Assembly (NCBI GenBank): GCA_003260075.1
Contig: QLIY01000617.1
Coordinates: 1 to 64,000, forward strand
DNA: 64,000 nucleotides
Source of the DNA: Phallusia mammillata
Taxonomy: Eukaryota; Chordata; Ascidiacea; Phlebobranchia; Ascidiidae
Reading direction: 5' to 3'
The notes under the pieces are model-generated. The model saw only the letters and a program-made list of their open reading frames with translations, did not search any database and was not told the origin of the DNA. A program made the translations under genes and the position numbers. This document shows, piece after piece, positions 39,092-49,660 of this stretch (its first letter is position 1; every line of letters begins with the position of its first letter).

Positions 39092-39579
39092 GAAGTTCGT
39101 CGAGCGTTGAACCTAAGGGCTGCCTTTCCCTTATCGTTTATGAGCTCCTGACACCAAGACCGGCCCTCAGAGGCAGCTAACCAAAAGCCTGACGGACGCC
39201 ATAACACAAATGCTCTATGACAACCACAGCATTAAGTTAGTAGCCACTTTTGGTGAAATGCTTAATCTTAATGGCTACCTTTAGATTTTTGAAGCAATAT
39301 CGGCTAAACAAAAATCGAGAAAGATGTTTCATCGCATTTATGACAATTGGAAGTTAAATGAAATCGAAGATTTTTTTAATTTAATGATACTTTAAAAGAA
39401 TGACTCAAACACGAAAAACTTCGTTGGACTATTGCAACGTGAATCAAAAAACGAGTTTGATAACGAGATCGCTGATTTTTTGTTGAGATGTTTAAAAACA
39501 GTGGTTTATCACCCGATTGGGTAATTTTGTATGAAGCTGATTTAGAAATGACTGTTGTAGCTGCAATGATTTGTTGTAA
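39092..39579 (+). pseudogene. Methyltransferase pseudogene, C-terminal half (copy 2)
   Basis: Homology begins at the EVRRVLKP region and runs to the C-terminal EADFEMTV region, but the N-terminal half including the SAM motif is absent. Several frameshifts and in-frame stops are present, for example a TAG after GGCTACCTT and a TAA after AATTTAATGATACTT. It is closest to copy 3. Confidence 0.8.
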
Positions 39580-39834
39580 AGCTTGAAACACATAATATTA
39601 CAGTATTTATCATACTAAATCTATAAATACACATTTTACATTTATTGTTTAAACCAGTTTTTTGAAGTTTGTAACCATAACATTGAGAGCATCTTGTGGA
39701 CCCAGAATTGAAAGACGGGACAAGATTAAGCCGTCTTGATTTGGTTCTGGTGCTAAATCTGTCATTTTTGCGCAAGGTAGTAACTTTACATAATTTAAAA
39801 GTTGTTGCATACAACCGTCTATTCCAGCGGTTCC

Positions 39835-39854
39835 CAAACTTTTTTCATATTTTT
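39835..39854. mobile_element. Left end of a truncated hAT-like MITE
   Basis: CAGCGGTTCCCAAACT matches the start of the MITE at 42364 but is cut off by the poly-C joint after 20 bases. No right end or target duplication is present. Confidence 0.5.
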
Positions 39855-39865
39855 CCCCCCCCCCC

Positions 39866-40318
39866 GTTCGTCGAGCGTTGAACCTAAGGGCTGCCTTTCC
39901 CTTATCGTTTATGTCATAAACTTTATGAGCTCGTGACACCAAGACCGGCCCTCAGAGGCAGCTAACCAAGAGCCTAACAGACGCCATAAAACAAATGCTT
40001 CATGACAACCACAGCATTAAGTTAGTAGCCACTTTGGTGAAATGCTTAATGACGATCCTCAGATTTTTTTAAGCAATATCGGCTAAACAAAAATCGAGAA
40101 AGATTCTACATCGCCTTTATGACAATTGGAAGTTAAATGAAATGGAAGATTTTTTTAATTTAATGATACTTTAAAAGAATGACTCAAACACGAAAAACTT
40201 CGTTGGACTATTGCAACGTGAATCAAAAAACGAGTATGATATCGAGATCGCTGATTTTTTGTTGAGATGTTTAAAAACAGTGGTTTATCACCCGATTGGG
40301 TAATTTTGTATGAAGCTG
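39866..40318 (+). pseudogene. Second copy of the methyltransferase pseudogene between poly-C and N
   Basis: It repeats 39095-39540 with scattered substitutions and small gaps, begins directly after an 11-C tract (39855-39865) and stops at an N (40319). Both boundaries are assembly-type joints, so this is probably the other allele of the fragment at 39092-39579 rather than a separate locus. Confidence 0.7.
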
Positions 40319-40319
40319 N

Positions 40320-40530
40320 CAGGAAATGACGTCAATGTTTGGGGTTGGGCACATTATGTTTGAATGTGACAAACCGATTCGTAAGGTCTATCGCTTGTAT
40401 CAAGCTATAGCCCCCCCCCCGCATTTAACGGCAACAAAATTCAGGAAATGACGTCAATGTTTGGGGTTCGGCACATTATGTTTGAATGTGACAAACCGAT
40501 TCGTAAGGTCTAGCGCTTGTATCAAGCTAT
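40320..40530. repeat. ~90-bp duplication around poly-C following an N
   Basis: CAGGAAATGACGTCAATGTT... at 40320 recurs at about 40443, after a C-run near 40411-40420. A related GGAAATGTCGTCATTGTTTGGG sequence appears at 42158, downstream of copy 3. The joint type is the same as elsewhere. Confidence 0.65.
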
Positions 40531-40709
40531 AATACCATTAATGATTGACAATTGTCAAAATCGCCAGAAGTTCATCTGATGTTGAAGCGAAATTGGTGCG
40601 AAGATTTATTATCAACTGTTTGGTTAGTGAGCACAGAATTGGTGTAACACAAATACTTGCCAAATTATAGGCAGGTTTTGTCAAGTAAAAATCATATGGA
40701 CAGAACATA

Positions 40710-41773
40710 ATGAATAAAAGAGCTTTCCGGTTGTTTGAAGCTGAACATATCAGTAACGTATATGCAAGTAGCCGCCCTACTTACAACCAAGAAATAGCTC
40801 AACATATACTTGAATGTATACAAACCAAGGCGAAGGATGGAAAGCACGAACTGATGATAGACGTTGGATGTGGTAGTGGCCAAGCTACCGATGTGCTGGC
40901 TCCTTATTTTCATAATGTTCATGCAACTGACATCAGTGAAAGTCAGATTACACAGGCAAAAGCCTTCAATAAATTTAATCATATAAACTACCAAGTTGGA
41001 TGCGCCGAAGAAATTAATGCTTGTAGTGCCAGTGCTGATTTACTTCCCCCCCCCCAGCTACCGATGTGCTGGCTCCTTATTTTCATAATGTTCATGCAAC
41101 TGATATCAGTGAAAGTCAGATTACACAGGCAAAAGCCTTCAATAAATTTCATCATGTAAACTACCAAGTTGGATGCGCCGAAGAAATGAATGCTTGTAGT
41201 GCCAGTGCTGATTTACTAGTAGCTGCAGAAGCTATACATTGGTTCGACTTGGAGAAGTTTTTTGCTGAAGCTCGTCGAGTGTTGAAACCAGGAGGATGTC
41301 TTGCCCTCATCGTTTATGTTCATCCGAAAATAACTCCCAACACCAGCACAGGCCCTCAGAGGCAGCTAACTAAAAGGCTAACAGACGTCATGAAACAAAT
41401 GCTCTATGACAACCACAGCATTAAGTTAGTAGCCACTTTTCGTGAAATGCTTAATGGCTACCCTAAGATTTTTGAAGCAATTCCGGCTAAACAAAAACGA
41501 AGAAAGATTTTTCATCGCATTTATGACCACTGGAAGATAAAAGACATCAAAGACTTTGTTAATTCAATGATACTTCAAAAGAATAACTTAAACACAAAAC
41601 ACACCGATGGACTATTGCAGCGTGAAACACAAAACGAGTATGCTAACGAGATCTCTGGTTTAGTTGATAATATGAATGAGATACTTAAAATAGGAGGCAT
41701 ATCGCCCGATTGCGTAATATCGTTTGAAGCTGATTTCGAAATGACTGTTGTAACTGCAAGTGAATTTTTGTAA
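40710..41773 (+). CDS. Intronless SAM-dependent methyltransferase, copy 3 (split by a poly-C joint)
   Basis: The frame starts MNKRAFRLFEAEHISN and includes VGCGSGQATDVLAPYF, HATDISES, SADLLVAAEAIHWFDLEKFF and RRVLKPGGCLALIVY. A 10-C run at 41046-41055 is followed by a repeat of 40883-41045. Removing the 173-base unit leaves 891 nt and 296 aa, in frame and ending ...ASEFL. The two repeat copies differ at a few positions (e.g. NHINYQ versus HHVNYQ), as alleles do. Substrate and pathway are unknown; see copy 4 for motif positions. Confidence 0.78.
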
Positions 41774-42363
41774 AGCTTGAACACATAATAGTACAATATA
41801 TATCACATTAATTCTATTTAAATACACATTTTACTTTTGTTTTTTGAACACTGTTTTATGAAAGTTCATAGCATTAAAATCAACAGAACTAATGGATAGG
41901 TCGAGCATTTAATAGCTGTTTCCGTCATAAACTGAAAATAATTACCCGTCTAGATTCGGTTTTAGATTCGGTTGTTGCATACAACCATCTATCTATTCAA
42001 TAGAGCTCCATGTGGTCTTTCTGTCAGATTGGTTTATGGGATTAACATAGTTTATTTCATTTAGAAATCGTTTTGCTCCCTTATATATTCGCCGATACAG
42101 CAGCATTGATAGGGTTACCGCTGTAACCATTATAATTATAATGTCCCCAATTTTCAGGAAATGTCGTCATTGTTTGGGATTGGGCACAATGTTTTTGAAC
42201 GTGATCAATCGATTCGTTAAGCTTCGGGCTTGCATAAAAAAATTGAACAGTTATTTGGTTCGAGACGAAATTTCACCGGGTTTACAGAATCTCGGAGCCA
42301 AAGTCAATGATAAAATTAATTAACTCAATGATAACATAACAAATAATTGCTGTTGGACTATAG

Positions 42364-42783
42364 CAGCGGTTCCCAAACTGGGGTCCGCGGTCCTTTAGGG
42401 GTCCGTGAGGCAATTTTGGGGGGACCGCGAAGCGGTTGAAGTAATTCTATAATCTTATTTGGCGTCAGTTTGTGCCACTAAATAAGTTTAAATCAAAGTA
42501 GAATTGAGAATCGACTGTCTCCATTGCTAAACAATGGCCTTTATTGAATGACAACCATCAAAAATGCAACTGTTCGCGCACAATCGTAATGTTTTTGTCC
42601 TGTTTGTGATGTCATATGCTGTCTTTGGATCATTGTTATGTGTAGTTTTGCATAACTAGCTAAAATCCTGCAATCAACTTTCGTTTTTATGAAATACACA
42701 TTCAGGCTTAAGGACCGCGAGTCCTCGAAATAATGGCAAAGGGACCGTTTTGAAAAAAATATGAAAAAGTTTGGAAACCACTG
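42364..42783. mobile_element. hAT-like MITE with perfect 8-bp target duplication
   Basis: It begins CAGCGGTTCCCAAACTGG and ends AGTTTGGAAACCACTG. GACTATAG flanks both sides (42356-42363 and 42784-42791). The subterminal parts carry GGGGTCCGCGG-type repeats. It is non-coding. Confidence 0.88.
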
Positions 42784-43700
42784 GACTATAGTGACAAGCA
42801 AATGTAAAAGTGCACATACAAAACTTATTAGGTGTTTGTTTTCGTTTTTACAGTATTAATGTCGTATTCTGATCGTATTCACATTTTCCGCACCCAAAAA
42901 TAACTGACATTTTACCTGGTCATTGTAAGTCTACCTTGGTTTTCGTAAAACTTGCAATTAAAAATAGGTGGAATAAAGTATCCGAAAATTTAAGTCGAGA
43001 GAGTGAGTATTAGGTTTTAAGGTTGGTTAATGCAGTTCCACAAGTGCGGAAATAAGATCAACAACAGTTACGATGAATTCTATTGCGGGCCAAAATTTGC
43101 CAGAACAAAATCAGACCATCTGGGCTATAACAGATTATGAAAGTCAGTTTGTGAACAAAAACTGACAACTTCCACAAATTAACTGCCTGTTTGTGCATAG
43201 TAATGATATCAATTTTTTTTGTTAATAATGATAGGGTTGTTTTGTGATTATTTATACCATAATAATCGTTTTCTAGTTTTGCGTCAGTCGACTTAGTGAA
43301 AAATGAACAGGCATTGATTCCATGTTGAAAAGCAACTTCAAAAAATCACACCTGAACAACATGTTTCCAATACCATTAAAAAATTAACTTCAGTACACAT
43401 TCCAAGGTAATAAAAAACACCAGATTGTGAAAGAAGTTGGATCTGGACATATATTGAGAATTTGTTTAATCGAATGCAAGCAATAAACGTAGGATTTCGA
43501 GTTCTATAGAGAAGAGAAATAGGAAAACCGCAAATTAAAGTTTTTTTACAGATGATTCTGAATATCATCAGACCTTGCAATGGTTGCCGCCTTCTCATTG
43601 CACCGGCTGTGTTTCCATTTAGTGAAGCGGATGTGAACTGTGCAGCAGCTAAAATGGTCAGACAGACATAAATGTGGGAGGGGCCAAAAATTGTGTAGTC

Positions 43701-44144
43701 CAGTGGTTCTCAAACTTTTTTTGTTGCGACACCTCTGGAAAAGTTTTCTGGACTTGCGACGCACCAGCAAAAAATAATGAGAAATTTAAAACCAAGTTTA
43801 ATGTCCGCCAAGCGTCGCCCCAGACACGCGCCTATCACGCACTTGCTGCTTGTACTGTTTGGTCTCGACGTACATTAACGGGCAGTCGCTTTTAATCAAA
43901 AACGTTTGACGTAAGTTTACGTCAATCCGCACTCTACGCAAAACGTCTTTGGACGTAGGCCAGATATAAGTCAACGCTACTGAAAGTGTTAACCTCATTT
44001 TTATGAGATAAACTGAGTTCAGCCACGAACTGCGACGCCCTTGGAAAATTGAAACGACGCACCAGGGCGTCGCGACGCACAGTTCGAGAACTACTACCTT
44101 AGGGGTTTGTAATAATTTGAAACAAGAATGATTAAAAACTACTG
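43701..44144. mobile_element. hAT-like MITE with perfect 8-bp target duplication
   Basis: It begins CAGTGGTTCTCAAAC and ends AAAACTACTG, with GTGTAGTC on both sides (43693-43700 and 44145-44152). A better inverted match to the left end (GTTCGAGAACTACTACC) lies about 50 bases inside the right boundary, suggesting a later extension or insertion. The interior includes a copy of the foldback core seen at 11264-11358. Confidence 0.75.
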
Positions 44145-45102
44145 GTGTAGTCCAATACCGTTTGCGTAAGATGTGTTTTTACCAATCAAGTGGTTTTCCA
44201 AACTAGGCTTCCAAAAGCTTTACTTACTGGTTTTACATCTGCATAAAGACGGACTCATGTGGACTTTAACTTACAACTCGGTGGCAACAGTTGTTATATG
44301 CAATGTGTATTTTATTGACAATTTAGTAATGATGTGATACAAAATCACACTGAATTAAAGTTTCTCAATATACATCATTAGACATTTAATTAGGTTTTAT
44401 CACCAGCTTTTAGCAACGAAACCACATCAAAAAAATTCGCTTTTTCGATATGTATCTGTGTAATATGTAACCATCACCATTTTTAAGCAATGTTGCCAGA
44501 AAAAAAAAAAAATGCTTTTTTCGTTTAGGACACGTCCAGACGGAAAAGCAGTACTCAAATAACAAATATTCCAGAACGTGAATAAAAAAGGCAAAGCGAG
44601 TCGTGACACTACATCAGGAAATTGGTCACGCATTTGGCTAAGCGAGCAATCCACTCGCTGTTTTCATTAACGTTTTATTTGCGCTGCAAACAGGAACCAG
44701 CCTTTGACCGTGAAAAGGGGGGGGGGTTCCAAATGTTTTTTTCGTTTAGGACACGTCCAGACGGAAAAGCAGTACTCAAATAACAAATATTCCAGAACGT
44801 GAATAAAAAAGGCAAAGCGAGTCGTGACACTACATCAGGAAATTGGTCACGCATTTGGCTAAGCGAGCAATCCACTCGCTGTATTCAACGTTTTATTTGC
44901 GCTGCAAACAGGAACCAGCCTTTGACCGTGAAAATTCTGCAGCAGAGGCTCATACTTTAGGTTAGAATGGAATATTAATGCAAAGTTTCAGTGTTTGAGG
45001 CTGGTGTTCATTGGGCTACGAAATTGACTGTGATTATAACAAATTTATCCTATACTTTACAGATTTAGCTTCTGAAAGAACAAACTGGAATAGGTTAAAA
45101 TT

Positions 45103-45975
45103 ATGGAACAAGCCTCGTTTCGTGTGTTTGAAACGAATCTTGTCAGCGATCTTTATGCAAAGGGAAGACCTACTTACAATGACAAAATAGTAAAGCACAT
45201 TATTGGAAGTATCCTAACCAAGATAAAGGGTGAAAAACACGAATTAATGGTAGAAGTCGCGTGTGGAAGTGGCCAAGCTACCAATGTGCTGGCACCGTAT
45301 TTTCATAATGTTTTTGCAACTGACGTAAGCGAAAGTCAAATTGCACTGGCAAAGGCCGGTAATCAATTTGATCACATAAAGTACCAAGTTGGAAGTGCTG
45401 AAGAAATTGATGTCAAGGATGCCAGTGCTGATTTACTGGTAGCTGCTGAATCAGTTCAATTCTTTGATTTGGACAAGTTTTTTTCGGAAGTTCGTCGAGT
45501 GTTGAAACCAGGAGGATGTTTTGCCGTGATTGGGTATGTTCATCCAAATGTAACGCCAATAACTAACAATGGAGTCCAAAGGCAGCTTACAGCAAGTTTA
45601 ACTAATGCTGTCAAAAATACGATTATTGATAATATCGGCAAGAAGTTAGTTCCCATTTACTACGAAGTACAAAACGGTTATCCTAAGATTTTTGAAGCTA
45701 TGCCGGCTAAACAAAAATTAAAAGAATATTTTCATTGCATCTACGATACATGGAAGTTGAAAAACGTTTGTGATTTTGTCAACTCAGCGATTCTGTTGAA
45801 GTGTCCAGATGAGACGTTTCCCATTGACTCTGAAAACAAACGTGTTGAGGTGCTTAATGCTTTTGTTTCTAATGTGAGCCAGATGCTTGAAAGCAGCGAA
45901 ATATCACCCGACAGCGTAACATCGTATGAAGCTGATTACAAAATGACAGTTATAACTGCCAGTGAATTTGAGTAA
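45103..45975 (+). CDS. Intronless SAM-dependent methyltransferase, copy 4 (intact)
   Basis: One uninterrupted frame of 290 aa, used here as the reference for the array. Motif I VEVACGSGQAT lies at about 50-60, the acidic position after beta-2 in ATDVSES at 72-78, the SAEEID region at 98-103, SADLLVAAESVQFFD at 108-122, and RRVLKPGGCFAVIGY at 131-145. The rest is a helical C-terminal half ending YEADYKMTVITASEFE. This is the layout of Methyltransf_11-type enzymes acting on small molecules. The start is MEQASFRVFE, shared in form by all copies. No intron interrupts the CDS. The AATAGGTTAA word before the ATG is also found before copy 1, so the leader was duplicated too. Substrate unknown. Confidence 0.88.
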   Translation: MEQASFRVFETNLVSDLYAKGRPTYNDKIVKHIIGSILTKIKGEKHELMVEVACGSGQATNVLAPYFHNVFATDVSESQIALAKAGNQFDHIKYQVGSAEEIDVKDASADLLVAAESVQFFDLDKFFSEVRRVLKPGGCFAVIGYVHPNVTPITNNGVQRQLTASLTNAVKNTIIDNIGKKLVPIYYEVQNGYPKIFEAMPAKQKLKEYFHCIYDTWKLKNVCDFVNSAILLKCPDETFPIDSENKRVEVLNAFVSNVSQMLESSEISPDSVTSYEADYKMTVITASEFE

Positions 45976-46559
45976 AGTGCAACTTTCCACATATTTATGA
46001 TCACAGCACATACAAACAATAAAACATTTTTCTGTTGATTTTTAAGGTAGTTGCAGTAACTCATGCTGGCACGATTTTCTGCATCAGCCGCTGTGGGTTC
46101 AGTATCCAATGTCACTTCCGAAATGCGTTTGGAGTTGATACCAACAGTACTTAATTGCAAACGACTGGACTGTTGAAACATAAAATTACAGCATATTTAA
46201 TACACATCATCGAAATATGAACAGTCATAATACCGACAAGGCTACAAGGATTAAAATTATGCAGAGTTTTCCTTGTTTTGGAATGTGATGGCGATTGAGA
46301 AATTGTCTTTCATTTCTGAGCATTTAACTGCGTTTTCTTACATTAGACATGCTCTGTGTTTCCGTGTCGTGATTCCTCGATAGGTGATAAGCAACCGAAT
46401 TTAATAGGTTTCGTTCCGTTAAAACAAAAAATACTAGGTGGCCATACAATGACGTTGACAATTACTTTGCCAAATAATTTAGGTCTTAACAGGTTTGTTA
46501 CAGACAGACTGCAGATTCAGAAATATTGACCCTTATTTGAGACATCGTACTGCATATCA

Positions 46560-46830
46560 AGTTTGATTGTTAGTTGCACATACTAAAGAAGCTACTAATA
46601 TTTGCGTTTTGCTTTGTGTGTTATGATTAGGGCGAATAGCACCATGCGCACATAAGCAAAACTACCAGAAGTCGATCTGGTATTCAGGGGGGGGGGAATT
46701 TGCGTTTTGCTTTGTGTGTTATGATTAGGGCGAATAGCGCATCGGTTTGCTCGGTTTGGGGCCCACGGTTTGCACCATGCGCACATAAGCAAAACTACCA
46801 GAAGTCGATCTGGTATTCAAGTAAAATTGG
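46560..46830. repeat. ~110-bp duplication around poly-G
   Basis: AATTTGCGTTTTGCTTTGTG... and AGCAAAACTACCAGAAGTCG occur on both sides of a 9-G run near 46687-46696. The right copy contains about 30 extra bases. The tract is G here instead of C, so joints occur in both orientations. Confidence 0.65.
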
Positions 46831-46959
46831 TGATAAGATTACAGTTAGAGTTGTTAGTAGATGACCACAAACATGTCAGGTTACAATACTAGTTTTGGGA
46901 AATAGAAGTCCAAATTTCATCGAATTTGTCAGTTTTTTTGTCAGGTGAAACCTATATAA

Positions 46960-48022
46960 ATCAAGCACAATTCCGGTTATTTTAAGTGAACACTATGTTA
47001 ATGAACATTATGCAAGATGCCGGCCTACATGCACCCAAGAAATAGCTCAACATATAATTGAAAGTATCCGGTGCAAAACAGGAAAAAAAAACGGAAAACA
47101 CGTCCTTATGGCAGAAGTTGGATGTGGTAGTGGCCAAGCTACCAATGTGCTGGCTCCATATTTTCATCAAGCTCATGCAACTGATATCAGTGAACGCCAA
47201 AATGCACAGGCAAAAACACTAAGTGAATTTGATCATGTAAACTATAGTCACTTGGTATACCAAGTGGGAAAGGCTGAAAAGATTTCTGCAACGGATTCCA
47301 TTGCTGATTTACTAATAGCTGCAGAAGCTGTTCATTTCTTTGATTATGACAAGTTTTTTTTTTTTGAGGTTCGTCGAGTGTGAAAACCAGAAGGATGCTT
47401 TGCCCTGATTGGGTATGTGTACCGGAATATAACTCCTAAAACCAACGACATCTTTCAAAGAAGTCTATCATCGGGGGGGGGGTAAGCTGTTCATTTCTTT
47501 GATTATGACAAGTTTTTTTTCTGAGGTTCGTTGAGTGTTAAAACCAGAAGGATGCTTTGCCCTGATTGGGTATGTTTACCCGAATATAACTCCTAAAACC
47601 AACGACATCTTTCAAAGAAGTCTATCATCAAGTTTTAGAACCTCGATTGAAAAAGTAATCATCGACAACGCCAGAGAGGAGATGATTCGGATTTATCGCA
47701 AAATCCAAAACCACTATCCTCAGATTTTCAAAGCCATATCAGCTAAAAAGAAATCGAGGAAGATTTATCATCAAATCTATGGAAACTACAGGACGTCGTT
47801 GATGTACTTAACTCAATGATTTTCCTGAAAAGTGATAACAGTACTCAGAGTGCTGATGGATTGGCACTCCAAAAATCTAAAAACGAATGTGCAAAGGTGA
47901 TTGATACTTTTGTTCATAATGTAAGAGAGATCCTTAAAAGCAACGGGACGTCGCTTGAACACGTAAAATCGTACGAAGCAGATTTCGAAATGATTGTGTT
48001 AACCGCCAATGACTTTGAGTAA
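46960..48022 (+). pseudogene. Methyltransferase pseudogene, copy 5
   Basis: The homology covers nearly the whole family length but the start codon is lost, a TAA falls in the N-terminal part (CGGTTATTTTAA), and a T-run after TATGACAAG shifts the frame. An in-frame TGA replaces Arg before VLKPEG, and a base is lost near 47795 (GGAAACTACAGG), moving the C-terminal part to 47816-48022. A 9-G tract near 47474-47482 separates two overlapping pieces, the second resuming at AGCTGTTCATTTC. Motif I (VGCGSGQATNVLAP) is intact, so inactivation seems fairly recent. Confidence 0.8.
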
Positions 48023-49105
48023 ACCGTAAAAGATTTGAAACCAAAATACATGTTACATCTACATTTAGAAAACTCTGGTCTGCATCTTACTATTACAATA
48101 CATTTGTGGTAAAACCTGTCGTTTTCTTAAAAAAAGGTCATTATGAAGTTAAAGGCATCCGACAATATTTGGGCTTGCATTTAACAAGTTAAAAAATGCA
48201 GGCAACTGAACATGTTGGGTAAATCGTTTTGCTACATGATTTTCAAAATACGTGTATAATGTGATCGGAGATTTTGTTGGGCAGTAATGTTTTTGAAACA
48301 GTGGACATTGAAACTATCCGAAACCGCTCCTGAATCGTATAAAATGCAACTTGTGTTCTGACTGTATTTGTTTTTCGCATGTAACAAAAAAAGCGGACAT
48401 ACCATGACTCTGCAAACCCCATTTACTGTTGACAAATAGAGTTGAAATTAACTCAAATCTTGACCACACAATAAAACAACACTAAAAACCAAAAGTTCGA
48501 TGATTGAACTGGCCGGTTTTAATGAAATTTTATTGTAGAGTTGATCTGCTGTATAGTGGAAACTAGAAAGAAGGGGTTATTCGTCAACAGAATCTACAAG
48601 CCGTGACGGTGCTTGGTACGGACGGTCATACCTGATTAAACACGCCCAAATCCCACACTGCGTTCAAACTTTTTTCACATAGAAAACAAAGCAATATAGG
48701 GTCAACCAACATCGTCACAAGATGTGCGTTACAAAAAACAATAAATTTCTAACAGAGGAATGATTCGTCTGTCGATAAGCAAACCACCCTGCATCAATTA
48801 ATTCGTTCGTTCGTTCGTGTTTCGTAGTTAGTTGTTGCTTAGTTTATGTACACTTATTATTACACATAGCAGTCATTAACAAGCACATGGTGTTAAAAAT
48901 GCAATAAATTTAATAGTGCATATAGTGTGCTGTTTCAACAACAGAAGAAAGAAGATCAAAGGCCTTTAGTTAACATTTTCGTGACGGGAAATAAATTAAT
49001 ACAACAAGAAATACGATTGGATGCTTGTATAGAAAGTTGGAATTTGACATGAAAATTCAAAATAAAAAATGACTGAACTATTTGATGTTTATGCGTGTTG
49101 ACGCT
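48023..49105. other. Spacer without recognisable genes
   Basis: It is AT-rich sequence downstream of copy 5. A small TTCG repeat (TTCGTTCGTTCGTTCG near 48802) is the only structure I saw. Confidence 0.4.
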
Positions 49106-49106
49106 T

Positions 49107-49420
49107 TTACATAAAACCAGTGGCAGTAATCACAAACATCTCAAAATCTGCTTCATACGCAACTACACAATCGGATGCTATACAGCTGTTTTTAAGCATC
49201 CCGTTTACATTACTTACAGAATCATCAATCACATTTGCACATTCGTTTTCAGAGTTACGTAATAAACTATCCTCAACAACCTTTGTAATCACGTCACGTT
49301 TGTGTAATATCATTAAGTTAAGAAAATCTTTCATGTCCTATTGATTTTCTGCTTAGCCGGTATTGCGTCAAAAAATCTGAGGATAGCCCTGTTATATTTG
49401 GCGATAAATAGAACCCACTT
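49107..49420 (-). pseudogene. Inverted methyltransferase C-terminal fragment, copy 6
   Basis: Minus-strand frame 49107-49334 encodes ...SENECANVIDDSVSNVN... and YEADFEMFVITAT, nearly the same as the C-terminus of copy 7. Homology continues in broken frames to about 49420 (GGCTATCCTCAGATTTTT and GCTAAGCAGAAAATC). The N-terminal two thirds are missing. It is the only member on the minus strand. Confidence 0.8.
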
Positions 49421-49439
49421 CGTGCTGTGGTTGTCGGTG

Positions 49440-49660
49440 CAAATGATTTAGTCGACTATTTCCCACACTATTTGTCCATATTGAGGTTTGGTTTAGCCAA
49501 ATATTATCTAGATATGACACAGATTTTACTATTTTGTTAAGTTTGCTGCATAGATTTTTCGATGGGGAGCCACAGGGCTTACAGGGGTTACTTATGGGGG
49601 TACGAAGTTCGAAAGTTATTTCGGGGGGTCAAGGTGCATGAAAGGCTGAGAGTCACAACT
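49440..49660. mobile_element. Degenerate relative of the 10604 MITE
   Basis: GTCGACTATTTCCCACACTATTTGT..ATATTGAGG parallels AATCGACTATTTCACATACTATTTGTGTATAGTGAGG inside the MITE at 10604-10962, and the GGGGAGCCACAGGGCTTACAGGGGTTACTT part also matches. Ends are too decayed to assign a target duplication. It borders the inverted methyltransferase fragment. Confidence 0.55.

Larger units (their letters stand above)
41774..45102. other. Spacer between methyltransferase copies 3 and 4
   Basis: No coding sequence was recognised. It holds two MITEs (42364-42783 and 43701-44144) and a ~190-bp direct repeat around a 9-G tract near 44697-44706 (TTTTTTCGTTTAGGACACGT... at 44516 and 44738). A TTTACAG word at 45056-45062 could be a 3' splice or spliced-leader acceptor 41 bases before copy 4. 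Confidence 0.5.
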